Notes under the pieces: generated by a model
Told to the model about the DNA's origin: nothing
The model's database searches: none
The model's input: only the letters and a program-made list of their open reading frames with translations
Shown: positions 37,413 through 51,600 of the stretch, in pieces
Numbering within the stretch: the first letter of the stretch is position 1
How the letters are laid out: each line of letters opens with the position of its first letter
Assembly: GCF_964204865.1 (NCBI RefSeq)
Contig: NC_135263.1
Coordinates: forward strand, 7,256,501 to 7,320,500
Length of the DNA: 64,000 nucleotides
Source: Styela clava
Taxonomy: Eukaryota > Chordata > Ascidiacea > Stolidobranchia > Styelidae
Direction: 5' to 3'
Program-made: the position numbers and the translations under genes

Positions 37413-40400
37413 TCATAATTTAGGTTCGATTGCTGTCTCGTGTTGAGATACAGTTGATATTTGTGCACCGAAAACTTGAGTTTCCCTTATATTAATGTCA
37501 TGCATTGTTTGATAAAATACGGGGCAGTGCGCTACTGTGACTGATGCCATCGTATCATATAAAGTACCTAGTCTGGTACCCAAAGGCTGGTTGGTACACT
37601 CAAAAAATGGTAGGTTCCCTGAAAATAATTGTTTGAAAGATAGTTGTTGAATCATGGAAAAGCTCACATAACAAAAATGTCTAGATTTACGCGAATTTTT
37701 CGGCACGGCAATACTTCCATATATTGAGTACTGGCTTTGGCCACCGCTTTTATATAACATTCAACATTCATAAAAAGCCAACTACGCAAGGGGCTAATTA
37801 ATATATGTTTTAATAGCCAACGTATACCTATCTTCAAAACTTACCTTTACGCGATTCCAAACTAAAGTGAAAGGGCGGCAATATAAAATCGATGCCGAAA
37901 ATCCTTTTAAAACTCGATTGATGTACAAAAATTTTAGTATTGTGATGAAATAAATGGCATTGTAGTTTCTTTGTTGTGTTTCTGCTCTGTTGTATAATTC
38001 ATATGTATACTCCGTATACTTCGGCGATTTCTCAAACGATTGGTTCTTATATTCAAAGATAAGAATGTATCTCATACTTATATAGTTATTAGGTTAGTAA
38101 TCCCATTTTCAAGATTGGATTGAAAATCATTCAAATCACAAATTTGTCGAAATTTGTCATTATAGTTTGATGAAGTAAATCGGTTTTAATTTGACTCAGA
38201 AATTATTTTGCTGAACGCCATTTAGTCCCATGCTAACGCTGTCTTCATTGATACTCTTCTTCAAAGTCGAATTTATACGCTATATTGGTTCCATCCTTGA
38301 TTTGAAACCTCGTGCCATCATGAATTTATTACGTACTACAAAAACTTCATACGTATTGAAAAGTAATGAAATTTAATTGCCCTCTGTTCTACAGTATAGT
38401 AGACGGTCACGGCCTATTCATTTGTTATATTCTTAAATTCCCATTTCGTCACAACTTTCTTGCGGATCTGAAACAATATTACCTTTTAGTTGTCAGTCTA
38501 ATATTAATATTTAATAACATAACAAGTTACTTCAAGTTTTTACGTTGGGAATCTCGCACCACGTAAGATAAGAGTTATATTTCAATATGCCAATATGGTC
38601 GAAACTGAACGAGTTGAAACTTTCAAATGTTGTTAAAATACTGCTGCTCACGTTGTACAACAGGTAATTTGACATATATTTTTGTGGTTGTTCTTTATAT
38701 AATCAAGTGAATATAATGACCAACCATTGCCTGTGCAGTTGAATACATGTAAACATACTCACTCAAAGTTCTGTCTGCATAAAGTAAGCCGGTAACCACA
38801 AGAACGATTAACAAGCCAATTATTGCTATAATCTTCGCTTTTCGATCTGAAATATCCAACCATAAATATTTATGTATAATTTCTATTAGTGGGTTATCAC
38901 GAACATTTTTTTTTTGCTAAATTTGATACTATATATATTTTCAGAATTTTTTTCAATTACTTTTTACATAAAGTCGATTTAGTTTTTTACTTATAAATTA
39001 TAAACTTTGACTAGGCATTGAAATATGATTACCTCATCTCATATAAACATTTATATAATTATGCTGATTTTGATTTAGTCTGTATACTGACAATACAGCA
39101 AAAGGACTGATCACAGAATCAGAAAGAAATAAAGTCTTCATTTAATCTATAGAATCTAGAGATTTGAACCCAAACAAATGCGTATGCGTTATTTCAATTG
39201 AAAATATGTCACATCAATAGGTCAGCATCTCATTTATTACGATTACGGTCATTTCTAATAATGCAACTATAATATTTGAAGATATTAGTATGTGTTCAAA
39301 CGTACTGCAGCGTTTGCCAAATGCAACGCTCAATAGAACTAGCATACTATTCAGAATAAGAACACGAAACGCTTAAAATGCCTTTAACCTAATACAAAAT
39401 TGCGCCGATGAGTTGACACAACTACGTCAATCACAAAGCATACTAATTATCAGTTGTCTTTCAAGAATTCGAGTCTGGCAAACGAAGTCTACTTTTTGTA
39501 AGAGGTAAACGCCAAAAATTCTAAAACATCGTATAGAACAGGGATGGCGAACCTTTTTCAATGAATGGGTCAAAAATTATAATTTTATCGCGGAACAGAA
39601 GAGAGTGGGTCACAGATATTTAATTTACGTTTATATCTTTCAGAAACTTCTGAAACGAATCTTATAAGCTGGTGTTGGTGTAGTTTTGGGCTTTACTTAT
39701 GCAGCACTTCTAACAGGGACTTTTCATGGCACTCGGTTTTATGATATTAGAGTACGAAAACACACACATGAATTACCAAAAACGTTTAGGATGATGCGTT
39801 AAATTATTTTACGGTTCTAGTGTTTGGAGGTAATTCCGCTTTGATAGTGTTATAATTTTCGATCAGCTTCCAATCACATTAAGCCACTTTTACACTGCCC
39901 CATTGTTATATCAGATTTCTAGATTTTTATTTCAAGTCTGAAAGTTTTTGTTTTCACAACGGCATTGTAGACGAGAAACTAATAAAATGCAAAGTAGCAT
40001 CTAGTTCTCGTATAACCCCTAAAACAGTCTGCAGATGCAATTCCAAAAAAGACAGGCGTTGCGAGAAATGAACAGATCAATTGCATTGTTATGTCATAAA
40101 CGATGTCAGGCCCAATAGCTGAATAACGGTACACAGCGGTGCATACATGGTACAAGATTAGGGGTTTTGAAAATTACCATACCGGCCCCGAAAATCAACA
40201 TTTTGAACATGAGTGATCGCAGCCCTTCCTGACTGTCCAACTGACGGTACATTATAATAGTTCAGTTATTGTTAGATTAATTTACGGCCGGTTTTATCAA
40301 TTTTTATCACTGATATGTTAGCATTTTTTTTATTTTATTCGTGCCTTCGCTTGGCAGGTCACAAATAAAACGCGGTGGGTCACTTTGTGACCCGCGGGTC

Positions 40401-41737
40401 AGTGCTTCGCCATCCCTGGTATAGAACTATAGAATAAAATTTGCCCTCACACTTTGCGTGATAACTCATTTTAAAATGAATTAATTTACATGAAGTACTA
40501 TGGAAAATACTCTTCTCACGGAGGTTTCATGTTATCCCTATTGAATCAAGTTCAAAGAGGTAACCATTAGATCATTGGTCCGACAAGTGTTAAATGAAGC
40601 GAATAGTCGATCCCAAAACAACAACGCCATTTGTATTGTGACATTACGCAACTTCTAAAATCGATAACCAGACATAATAAAAATTTCTATATCTCAACAG
40701 TCGTTGAGTTATTGAACAACAAGCAGCTTTCACTGCTTATGTCTAGTTTCATCTTTAATTTTTGTCATTATCTCATACTTATTTTATAAATAAACTTCAG
40801 ATATTATGCGAATGCGATTATATGCACCACTATTTTGTTATCGAGTTATTGCATATCATCTGCATATATCCTTAACACACCAAGTTTGCAAAAAATCGCA
40901 CCTACTTGAATCTCTTCTGAATCGTTTGTTTTAGTCATACTTTTTTTCTTGAATAAATCCGGATGTTCCGACCAATGTTTCTGTGAAAGTGTTGTATGTT
41001 TGTTTCGATATGACAGAACCAGTCAATAGAGTCAATGGGTAAATACATGGAAGGCATTTATCCAGATACTGAGATATTTGGGTAAAATAGTGAATTATAG
41101 TGAAGGACTTAAAATGTTTTCAATCGTAATTTTTCACTTTCACATCTGCTTCAAACTCTTCTCTCAATTTTTCTCTTCTTTCTTGTTCTAATTCATCTCT
41201 CTCCTTTCTACTCCCCGCTCTCTCGTCTCTTCTCTTTTTTCGTTCTATTCGAGTTTCTCTCCTTTCCTGCCTTTTCCCGTTCCGTATTTTTTTCAGCTCA
41301 TTTCGTCGCAAAGTTGCAGAGTCTGCATCACTCACATTCTTATAAATCGTGCTCTGTATAAAATAAAACGACTTTAAGATTGGAACAGTTTATTCATAAT
41401 GCAAAAGAAAATCCATGTGTGTTTGCGTAGTATGACATGGATTAAAATCAGCAGAACATGAATGTTACCATCAACATGGACAATAGCGGATTGCATGTTT
41501 TCATGTATAGTTACCAAATACCTACGGATATTCATAGATCCCACTTATGATTCAATATTTGATATGGTTACTCACATCGCTGTCATTATCATCCAATCCT
41601 ATGTTAACTGCATGTTCTTCAAGAATAATAAGTTCTTCTATTCTATTTCCCTCTAACTTATGGGGGCACAAAGTTGAACAATTGTGAATACTTTGAAACA
41701 CTTCTGAATTAACGGATCCTTGCCTCAAAGATGTCAT
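37413..41737 (-). CDS. type II membrane protein, K/R/E-rich cytoplasmic helix (protein B)
   Basis: Firm exons: 41737-41576, 41353-41144, 40980-40902, 38846-38763. Tentative 3' exons: 38279-38255 (25 bp), 37903-37845, 37618-37413; with these all phases match and the protein has 274 residues. Residues 1-54 are mixed (NRIEELIILEEHAVNIG). Residues 70-124 are a charged helix (RQERRETRIERKKRRDERAG). A Lys-rich linker leads to the membrane segment IIAIIGLLIVLVVTGLLY (about 156-173), flanked by RKAK and DRT. The C-terminal part, if right, contains FFECTNQPLG and VAHCPVFYQT, with two Cys. The donor of exon 3 is placed at GTAG|GTGCGA, the only choice that keeps frame. An upstream acceptor (TATTTTAG just before the ATG) suggests a 5' UTR intron. 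A hAT element (39539-40418) lies in intron 3. Function unknown. Confidence 0.5.
38895..39060. repeat. second copy of the dispersed repeat at 8729-8950
   Basis: It has the same motif order as 8729-8950 (TTATCACG, T-run, ATTTGAT, CTATATATAT, ACATAAAGTCGATTTA). It lies within intron 3 of protein B. Confidence 0.5.
39539..40418. mobile_element. hAT-type element with perfect 8-bp target duplication
   Basis: The ends are CAGGGATGGCGAACCTTTTT and, on the other strand, CAGGGATGGCGAAGCACTG. The flanks are identical: GTATAGAA at 39531-39538 and 40419-40426. The element is 880 bp, with GGGTCACTTTGTGACCC palindromic sequence near its right end, and no transposase ORF. It sits in intron 3 of protein B. 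Confidence 0.9.
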
Positions 41738-44700
41738 TATGCTTTTCTAAAATATTTCAGTTTAATTTTAACGGAACGCTACATACGGAAAGAATAACCA
41801 ATTATACATGCATATTATTCACACACTCATAACAGTCCTATTTATATCAACTCATCTTAACTTTTTACTTGTTTAGCTAGACTATATCAAGCCTTATTTC
41901 TTGTACTTATGTTGTAGGATTGTATATAGCTGAAATATAATCAGCAAAAATGAAGAAATATTGTCCTATCATTTACTGAAAATCTACTTACACAATTTAT
42001 CTGTGTAACACGCGTAAACATTAGGTGGCGCAAAAACACAAGTCTAAACTTGGTTTTTTGTTCGGAATGTATGAAAATTTAAGCGTCTCGAAAGCAAAAT
42101 ATACGTACTTTCTAGAATGCATTTCGTGCAGTTTTGAACTCAATATAAACTTATGTGATATCAAAAAACAACTCTTCCCAATATTAAAAACAAACAATCG
42201 TATTTACTTCAATAGAAATATTTACTTACTGAAATTTTGTGGTCAAGTTTTATCGAGACAGGCTTAAGCCAATGTATGTTCCTATTTTTCGTTTCTTCAG
42301 CATATATCAAAGCAAACATTTGAATGGGCGAGGAACAATTTATATAATTTTGTGTTCAATTGTTACAAAACAATGCAAGCATTAATATTCTTTGTAAACC
42401 ACTTTTCTATTCCAAAACCTTCCAAGAACACAACAATAGAATTCTATCGTTGGTGTGATTTGTTGATAAAACTGTATAATTGTTTGATAAACAATATCGG
42501 AATTCTATTGTGAGACTCCTATACAGATTTTGAATATTTTTTAATTCATTAGAAAAAAAAGTTTTTTTTTTAAATTTATTCATTCTGGGAATATCAAGAA
42601 TGGAGAAAAATTACCTATACAACATTGTTCTTGAAAATATTTCATGTAGGAGTTTGTTAATAATTTATGTAAAAAAACGTAAACATTTTGAGCACTATTA
42701 TAGAAGTGAGAGTATTAATTAATCGAATTAATTTGAATGAAATCAGTGCTATTTAGAATTGTTAGACGTGCATGTAAGCGGCACACAATTTATCATGGGT
42801 TTGTGTAAGAAATAGTACATTCTCGTGTGAGGGAGTTTGGGTAACTGACTTTTGATAAATTGATGCTTACCTAAGATCTAATTTAACTAAATGTATTTAA
42901 AAGACCTCCGCCGTCTTAGATTTAAGTGATATGTCCCTAAACAAAGCTTTAACAGTGTTAGCAAAGATTGTTTCAAAAAGATAATCTAATTTTGTGCTGT
43001 ACCGCAACTCATGCAAATTCCAATTCTTGGGCCGAAAAAGGAGTTTTTGTGGCGAAAACAATACTAAGTTATCGTGTAAAACACGTGTTTTGTGAAGAGA
43101 AAATTCTATTTACGTTGTAGAACCAGATTGTTTTGTTTCTGAATTTGTTTGTGTGAGATCTTGTGTCACATAATCTCTATGAATATTTAAATAATATTGC
43201 CCGATGCCGGAAATCAATATTTTGATGTTTTGAAGCGCCATTTGCAATATTGAGGTATATTTAAGCATGGAAAAAAGAGTTCCTACAAAAGAAAACAATG
43301 ACCTAAATTTGAAACAAATATTATTGGCGAGGCATTTTGTCCAAAAATAATTTATTTCCCTCGAAAGACTTGCTAAAGTGCTATTAGTACGTTTCTGTGA
43401 ATTTGACAACATGTTTCGTCATTTCAAGATCATTTCTAATTGATATTTGATCAACAAAATATGATTTATCTTCCTTAACCATAGTTCTTATCTTCTAATT
43501 ATCTTTAAATACTGAAACTCTCTATGTGGTAAATATCAGTCATATTTTACTGGAAACAACGAAGCACTCAGAATTTTGTGTTTTCTCTAATATTTACATT
43601 TCCCTTACATTTCTCTTATTTTTAATTTTCGTATTTCCCTTATTGAATTTTCAAAGAGTTGAGTTTTTTTACTTATCGTACTTTTGTACTGCCTTCATCT
43701 TTCCTTTTAACTGTTTGTTTTCATCGAGTTTATATCACTCTTTGCCTACCGATGTTTCCTTTCACCCAGTCATTAATTTGTTAAATGTTATAAATCGTTT
43801 TACTGCCGAATCCCTAAATTGTTTTGATTTCCCTCGCGAATTGATATATCGAATTAAAAGTGAGGGCTCTGCAAAACCCGTCTGTTGCCAAGTACACCAG
43901 ATAGATAATTTCGTTCTACTTATATGCGTTTATCTATAATAAGAGCTTAATTCAAAACACGTATTTAAAAACTTTTCGAATTGTGTGTATGTGAGCCCGT
44001 TTATACATGGATATAACTTGGCGTTATAATTTGTTAAAGTCGATAAGGTTCGTCGTCAGTCAATAGAGAAAATTAATATTGACTAATTTTGTTTATTGAT
44101 TAGGACGTATGATGCATTATCTACTTTGTCCATATATTGTAAACAGTAATAAATATTTAGTCAGGTAGAGTAAGAACGTTTGGTTATTGCAAATGGCTGA
44201 CTCAAATTCGTAGAAAATTTTTGATAAATTTCAAAATATTTATGAAATAAACATGAAATTTTATGAATTTTAGAAAATTGCACGTTCTCAAGAAGATGGT
44301 GTCATATAAAATTATTAACCTTTAAATATTTGTTCTTATATCTGAATTTAAATGCATGCGTAAATCAGAATTTAAGATCACATGGCTATGTGTACCAAGT
44401 ATTATAGGTAAATCTTTCTTATAAAAGTATAGTGCTCTTCAGAAATTATTTTGATAAAGAACAGAAGCGAAATCTGGTCTGTTCAACTTATTTTGATCAC
44501 TAGAAAATTATGAATGAGATAACTAACTATACAGTGAAGACATGTTTTGACAAAAACTAGAAAAAGCTAGGTTAAGACAAGTTATAGTTCATTGTTTGGT
44601 TCTGACAAAGGCGTTAAATGCCATATAAAAAAACATGATAGTTATAGTTAGTACGCAAACTGTAAAAGTTTCAACAGTAAAAGATTCACAATTAACAGAA

Positions 44701-46044
44701 ATTATGATATTGTATCAAACCGTTTAACGTAAATCAAAACAGAAATGTTCTTTTGTGGAGGATGCGGTTCCTTGGGTGCTTTCGCATGAGACTTATAAAA
44801 ATTAATGTACAGTTATAAACAGTAGACTAGTGTCTCATTATGAACTCCGAGATATTTTTGAATTGCATTATTTAATCTCGGTTTAAAAATCATTAGCAGT
44901 GCTATACGACCCTATTTTTCAACAAGGTCTGAAAAGGATTTTCCATGCAGTCATTGAAATCACTCACGTCCATGAGCCAAGTATAGATCGAGCTTCGATG
45001 ACGCATTTCATAATTTGATTTTGCGTTGAATAAATTAAACAATTAAAACGGTTGATTTCGAATTATATGGCTTATGCGAAATAAAATTCAGCATATGAAA
45101 CAATGTTTTTATACATAGATTTCAACTGTAAAAGAAGGAAACGGAGTTCTTAATAAATTATGAAATGTTTGAATTTTTAATCAAATTGTGTTAAACTGTT
45201 ATATTTCGAAACATTCATCTAAAATTAAATGAGAATCGGCCTATCATTTACTTGTTTCTATTATCTAAATTCCCTATCTCAGGAATAGGCAAGTGTCGAA
45301 ATTGCATTTCATTGGTTTCAGAAAACAGACAATTTCGTATGTTGTTCAGTGAAAACAGTTTGTGAGCACTCATTAGTTGTGGAGGTGCTGACATGTGATT
45401 ACATATCACGGTTATTGGGATCAGTGTCTGTTTGAAACAATTAATCCGAAATCACTTGGAACGTTACAGCGTTCTCGTTACAGGCCCAGTGAACAACCAT
45501 GGCCGGTGAAACTTATACCGTTCTACTAGGTATACGCTCATAGCTAATCTTAATTCAAAGAATGCTCATCTCGAATATGATTGGTTCAGTCTTGTATAAA
45601 ATCAACCCACCCGCGTCACACCTCCATATAAATTTTCCTCCATGTTGTTACATCTTGCGAAATAGCTCGAACATATAGATCGAGATGTTTTTGTGCTTGA
45701 AATATTCAAGTTTCTTGGTTTAAGTATCAAAGCTCAGAAGTTTGCAGAAAATCGATAAACGTTATTGACATTTTGCACCATATACTTTTGCAAATTGCGG
45801 TTAAGAAAAACACGGAAATTTCCGACTCAATTTCAATAGACATCGATAAAAAAAATAGAAAACATCAGTTGATCACGCTAATACGGTTGAACTAAATATT
45901 GTTGTATATGCGGATCTGAAAGCAGAATAGTTTTGTGTTACTAACCAATTTCTAAAATCTCATCAGAAGTATAAAAAATGAAGCAGACACTTGGTCTTTC
46001 ACTCCAAGATTATTTCTTGGTTGTTTATTTGAGTGTTCCAGTGT
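41738..46044. other. upstream of protein B, no gene assigned
   Basis: Two open frames were considered (43412-43110 minus, 43526-43939 plus); both are low-complexity or lack domains and clear splice signals. Presumably includes the protein B promoter. The rest is AT-rich and featureless to me. Confidence 0.4.
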
Positions 46045-48657
46045 TTATTTACTAGTTCTAGTGACAAGATGCGCCGGTGTATTATTTTGTTGGATATTAT
46101 TGACAAAGTTCAAATGTCGGTGATAAGGGCCTGGTGCAAAAGGACGGAAAGTTTGATCCAACAGTTTCCAAGCTATGGCTATTGATACACGAATCTTATC
46201 GCTCACATTCAAGCCGTTAAGTATATCATATACCTTGTCGGTCCTATTCCAAATAACAACTGTACTTAACGATTTGCTATAAGTCCGTGTCAACTGAGAG
46301 CACACGCAAGAGATATTAAAAGTAAAGATATGGTAATATTTTATATATTATCCTTTTATCTGCAACCTTCGTAAAATAAATTCATTCATGAAAAGTCCTT
46401 TCACCACGTCGACGCCATATGCATCGCCGCAATTTTGCAAAATGTGTTTGCGTTAAATATCGACGGAATAATGCTGAATCGATTGACGATAGGACCCAAT
46501 AAGCAAAGTTGAATGCCAACATTGCAAAGTTAGAAAATGATTCAATGTATGGTTTTGTTTTCGTTTCGATTATTGGCTAAACAAGATATAAGATATATAT
46601 AGTTTGAAACGTCAAATCAGCCTAGATCGGTCTGGCCAGATTTTTATATTTGAAACAAAACAAATAAAGCAGGAAGAAAATGAAAGTACAATAATTAGAA
46701 GCAAAGAATAGCAATCCATGCAAATTTACATAAACCTATCTTATCATATAAAGTATTAAGCTTTTGAAGGAAGTTTTATTACTAAGTGTTGAATTGAAAT
46801 ATGATTTGAAGTGTAGCACGATGTATTTCCTTGTTCATTTTTGAATTAAACCCAACTGTTAAACAATTTCAACATGCATGTTTTATATAATGTAATCATA
46901 CAAGGCGTTTTCAATTATCGATAGAGTCGGCAAGTGTATTGATTTTTGATATTTTATAACTACTAAAATGCGTCCGCACTCCGTCACAAAAAAATATTTG
47001 AAATATGCCGATAAAAATGTTCAAAAATTTAAGGTACGTGATTCCGCAGACGAGACGCAAGACTGCTAATGTATCGTTTGAGGCAGAAAAGTCCGTATTA
47101 GATCGATATATGCGTATGATAGCGTTACTGGTTCAGAAAAATACCGAACTATAATTTATTTCCTTTTTAAAATCGTTATTATAATCTTGATTTAATTTTG
47201 GTGCACGTGTGAAAGATGTACGCACATATATTCACTGTGTGTGTGTTAGTTTGATTACATCTGTTTACGAATACAAAATTTGCACAAACATAAACATGCA
47301 TTGATACATTCATTGCCCTGAATCCTCTTCATAGATAAAAAATAAAATAGCGAGAAACGCTCTTTTCAAAAGCACGAGCCTTAATCCACTCTGCCTTTTG
47401 TTTGGGGTCTACATGTGGTCCATTCAAGTCATAGAAGAATAAACCTTAGCGACATTAATAATAAATAAGATTGAGCGGTCTGAAAATTTTTAACGTAAAC
47501 ATGAGCCGACGTGACGTGACATCTTGTGACGCCAAATTAGTCAAATATGTAGGCAACTGGTTTATTATTTACTAAATTTCAATAGTTTCAATTTAAGTCA
47601 ATTGCTTTCTTTGGTACAAAATGTAATTATAAACCGATTCTAATATCTTCTTGAATTGGCATAAATGACATTCTCCTGTAGAATCTAATTGATTTAAATA
47701 TTCGTTTTTTGAATATACAGAATTATTCATTTATCCTTTTTTCATTCGATGAAGGTTTGCCCGAGCGATAAAAATTGAGCACAAATATGAACGAAAGTGA
47801 AACTGAGAATGGAGTGCTAATGTCCAATGATTGGATAAAAAAATAGGAATTTTTATTTTAGGGCAATCATAATCAATACACTGATTTGTAGAGATAGTAC
47901 ATTTTTAAATGATCACAGCATAGACGAACACTATTATCACTGCTGATTAAATAGGTAGCGATTGTAATTAATACTAGATCAGCAGAACAATCACTTGGTA
48001 CAATAGTGTAAAACAGTAGAACAAATTTGCGTTAGAAACTTCATATTCTGTATTTGTGTTTTGAGTGTGTTGCTTTGCAGTATCCACAAAGGATTTTATT
48101 TTATTACCGCCAGGTATTTTACACCACAATAATCGGACCTTGGATTGAGAAATGGTTTAAACGAATTTGCATAAAGTTTGTGGTAATACATGAGTGCCTT
48201 CACGTGTTACTTAATTCAATATCAAAATTTAAAACTCATGTCGAGCATTACACAAGAAAGGAATTTTAATATTAGTTGTAAGAATACAAAAAGTGGATCT
48301 AATACTATTTTGACGTTTGTGTAAATACAATTTATCGAGACCACCTGTATTGAAATTTAATCAAACCTCAGTCGTCCGAATCATCATAGGAATGAAAAAA
48401 AAATGTCTATACAAACCTTATTAACAAAAGCATTTTTGATAAAGATAAATTGGACGAAAAATTAAGGAAAATATAATAAAAATTTTAGCGTTAATAGATA
48501 TAACATGTCGATGCATTGAAGCGATGATTTTTTGACTACATGAACTTGAAATTCAATTCGGCAATTATCTAGTTCATTCTGACCTAAAATATTTCCCACT
48601 CTATTATAAATCGGGAATAATTCACTGGAATCAAGATAATCTTTTCGAAGTTCCAAT
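46045..48657 (-). CDS. 3' exons of an unrecognised gene
   Basis: Proposed exons in order: 48657-48584, 47444-47359, 46293-46045. Each has an AG acceptor and GT donor (GTCAGA and GTTTCT, both weak) and phases match. The translations look coding: ELRKDYLDSSELFPIYNRVG, then LNGPHVDPKQKAEWIKARAF, then a terminal exon with VVIWNRTDKVYDILNGLN and FRPFAPGPYHRHLNFV ending in TAA. AATAAA on the minus strand at 46029-46024 lies about 16 bp past the stop, which supports a gene end here. I do not recognise the family. The first exon starts in phase 2, so more exons must lie at higher coordinates. Confidence is limited because everything rests on short frames. Confidence 0.42.
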
Positions 48658-51600
48658 CTGAATAAAAAAGACAATATGACAGTAAAGTACTGAATTTTTT
48701 ATGAACCGCGTTACGTTGAACAAGAGTATTAGTTGGGTTCTGAGAATAACTTGTTAGCTGATCTCGCTGAGAAGATTTGTGAAAAGTTATGATGTAAGCA
48801 GTTAACGAAAGAGGGCAGGTTTTTGTCAGATACCAAGCGTTATATTTTGAAATTGGGGATAATTGTACCTTTTTGCTTTTATATTTTTATTTTAATTTAT
48901 GTTGTCTATGGGTATTGTAGATGTAAGCTAAAATTTATTCTTTCAGTTCTTTCAATTTGTGTTTCTTGTTTGAGTTATATGCTCCTGTTTCTAATTATTT
49001 TTAAACAATTCTTATATATTTTTATTCATTGTCGTTGTGCGAGTCATCGCTGTACGGAAATGCCATATTTCGAATGTAGGTCCGTTTGTGCGAACAAAGG
49101 TGCTTGATATGTGAGAACATTTATAGTCAGCCGCGATGTCGATCTTGGCACCAAGGAACACGATAATGCTGCTCAATGAGATATACCCATATTGTGCATT
49201 AGGAATAAATTTTGTATTCCAAATACAAAACGCGTTTTAGAATTTAATCATAATCAAATTAATAAAATACTCGGATATATGTAAATTTGTTTATTGGAAA
49301 TCTATCCAACTTAAAGAAAACACGTATATTTACAAATCTCTGTCGTAATAGCCTGTTTCGCAATCGCACGATAGCAAAATGGCAGTTATACATTGTCATG
49401 ATGAATTGTATATAGACTCGCTATGCTGTACATAACTTACACAATTGATTACGGCTTTATATGAGCTGACTAACTCATAACAAAACACTCGAAACTTCAA
49501 GAATTTGCAACGACACGCGAACAGGATGTTATATTTTATGTCAAAATGAAAGATGTACGGTTCGTCACAAAAGTAATTTTATTGGCGTCATGAAAATGGG
49601 AGTAACCAAGTAGTATTCGAAGAGTTTGAACTTTTTTATAAGCCGCGGGGAAGTCAGATTCGGGCAGCGAATGTCAATAAGATGACAATTTATGTTATTG
49701 CTTGGCGGCGTCATGCTTATTGAATTTCTGAACAGTCGTTCACTACATGCTTAAGTCGACCTTTCGACGTCATATTAATTTGACAGAATTACGTCAGAAC
49801 GATACTTCAGGATGCTTCGCTTGCTGGAGTTTTGCAATTTTACGAGGTCAGTGGGACGAAATGAAAGAAAACGATGCTTTTTATGCGAAGTAGTGGCTAC
49901 AATTTATATTCCAGGAGGTGAATGTTAATGTTTGGCTATATCTTTTATCATTTCTAACTGATTAAACACTGTTTGACTCGATAAGTGAATGCAAAAAAAA
50001 AAATAGCATTGGAGTATTCCCGTTTTTTACCTTACATAAATTGCATTAATAAGAGGATTGGTTACCTTCAGAATGTTTTTGAAAATTCACCATGATCAAT
50101 GGAGATTCAACTCATTAAAACTAAGTATTTAGTGTGATATAACTGAGACTGGGATCACCTTCATTTATAAAGTCGTTGGTATTCTTGAGAAATTTAAGTG
50201 ACGTAGATGTATAGTCTATCTATTATAACTAGTTGGCATTCATCACTAAACCTAACTCGTTGTGTGTAGAAACTCTTTAACACTATGAAATTATTTGGCG
50301 CATATCTTTCATGCAATGCTATATTATATAATATATCATCGCATTATGTATATTATTAAACTTTTACGCTTATTGGCAATAGATGATAGCCGTTTAGCCA
50401 CCTGTTTATTCACAAGCTCGTGTGAAAAGAAATAGTCCTAGGTTTGCAAATTTTGATCTAAATAGGTGCGACTTTGGTAAGACGGAATGACAGAAATAAA
50501 TTTATGTTGGTATGCAGTAAGATGGTTGAATCATTTGAAACAGATTTAGAAAGTTGGTCCTCTAACAACCTTTCAGCTGATACATTTTTTCTGTCAGTCA
50601 TTGGCAACAATATTACCTGAATATGCCTAGTGGGACATGTGTGCTCACTGCTTAAAACAAAGTGCGTATTACAACACTTAGAACACACCACCAAAAGTTC
50701 CAACTATCAGTTAAACTCTGCTGCAAATATAGATTTCCAAACATGAAACCATAAAAAAACACCCTTGGCGTATGCTCGTACCAATGGGCCATGCAAAGAA
50801 GACTAATCGCGTTGAATATAATGCGTTATCATTCTTATCAGCTTAAGTTTGCACAAGTACTTAACGTAACAACCACCTTGCCAAAAGCTACTTTAAAGAA
50901 AGTGTCAGTATATTAAAAAAAATTGTAAGTCTACGTGGCATAATTGTGCAGATCAAAATCGGCTATATTTGTCATAGTTGCACCAATTCAGGCAGGTAAT
51001 ATTTGTATATGGGGTTCATCTAGTTACCCCACCCCGTTTTAGTTTCTCCTTTACAGTCATCGAACAAATTTAACAGAAGGAAAGGAAAAATTGAATTACT
51101 TCAGATTTACTACATTTTTCTATTTTACAAAGGTATATTTTTTGAGCGACCTTACTTTATTGATGGTATACTTGCATTTATTGAACTAGAGTTACAGGGT
51201 GTTGCCTAGCCCTAGTTCATCATCAACTAAGCGAATATTGTAATAATTTGATAATGATTTTTAACTAGTGCGATTTTGCGCACCTCGGGATATAACGGTC
51301 GCCAAGTATTCGATTAACTAATAATTATACTAATATATTTTACTCGGTATTTTACAAAGTACTTCTACTATTTGAAGAGACTCGGTGAGCGGCAAGAATG
51401 ATAGAAAATGTTCTCAATGTGAGAGAATACGTGAGATCGTTGACTGACTTGTTCAAGAGTGTTGTTTAGTGTTGGCCAATTTTTTGGGGCATTTTAGAAT
51501 AACAAATCTTAGCCTGGTCAGATACAGTTTCCCAAACGCGACCGAAGAGCGCTACCAAGCACAGTCTTGTACAGGTAGTTCACAGCTTCTGGTGGACAAT

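Noticed and set aside
43526..43939. 137-codon open frame (+)
   Set aside because: Phe/Leu/Ser-rich because of T-rich DNA, no domain, no signal peptide logic, no splice or polyadenylation support.
49013..49237. 75-codon open frame without Met, minus strand (GAKIDIAADYKC)
   Set aside because: No clear splice sites in phase with neighbouring candidate exons.
50620..50703. Cys/His-rich frame (CSKCCNTHF...HTCPTRH) before a GTAATA donor, minus strand
   Set aside because: No ATG and a weak acceptor; spacing of Cys and His does not match a known zinc finger. Could be an exon but unsupported.
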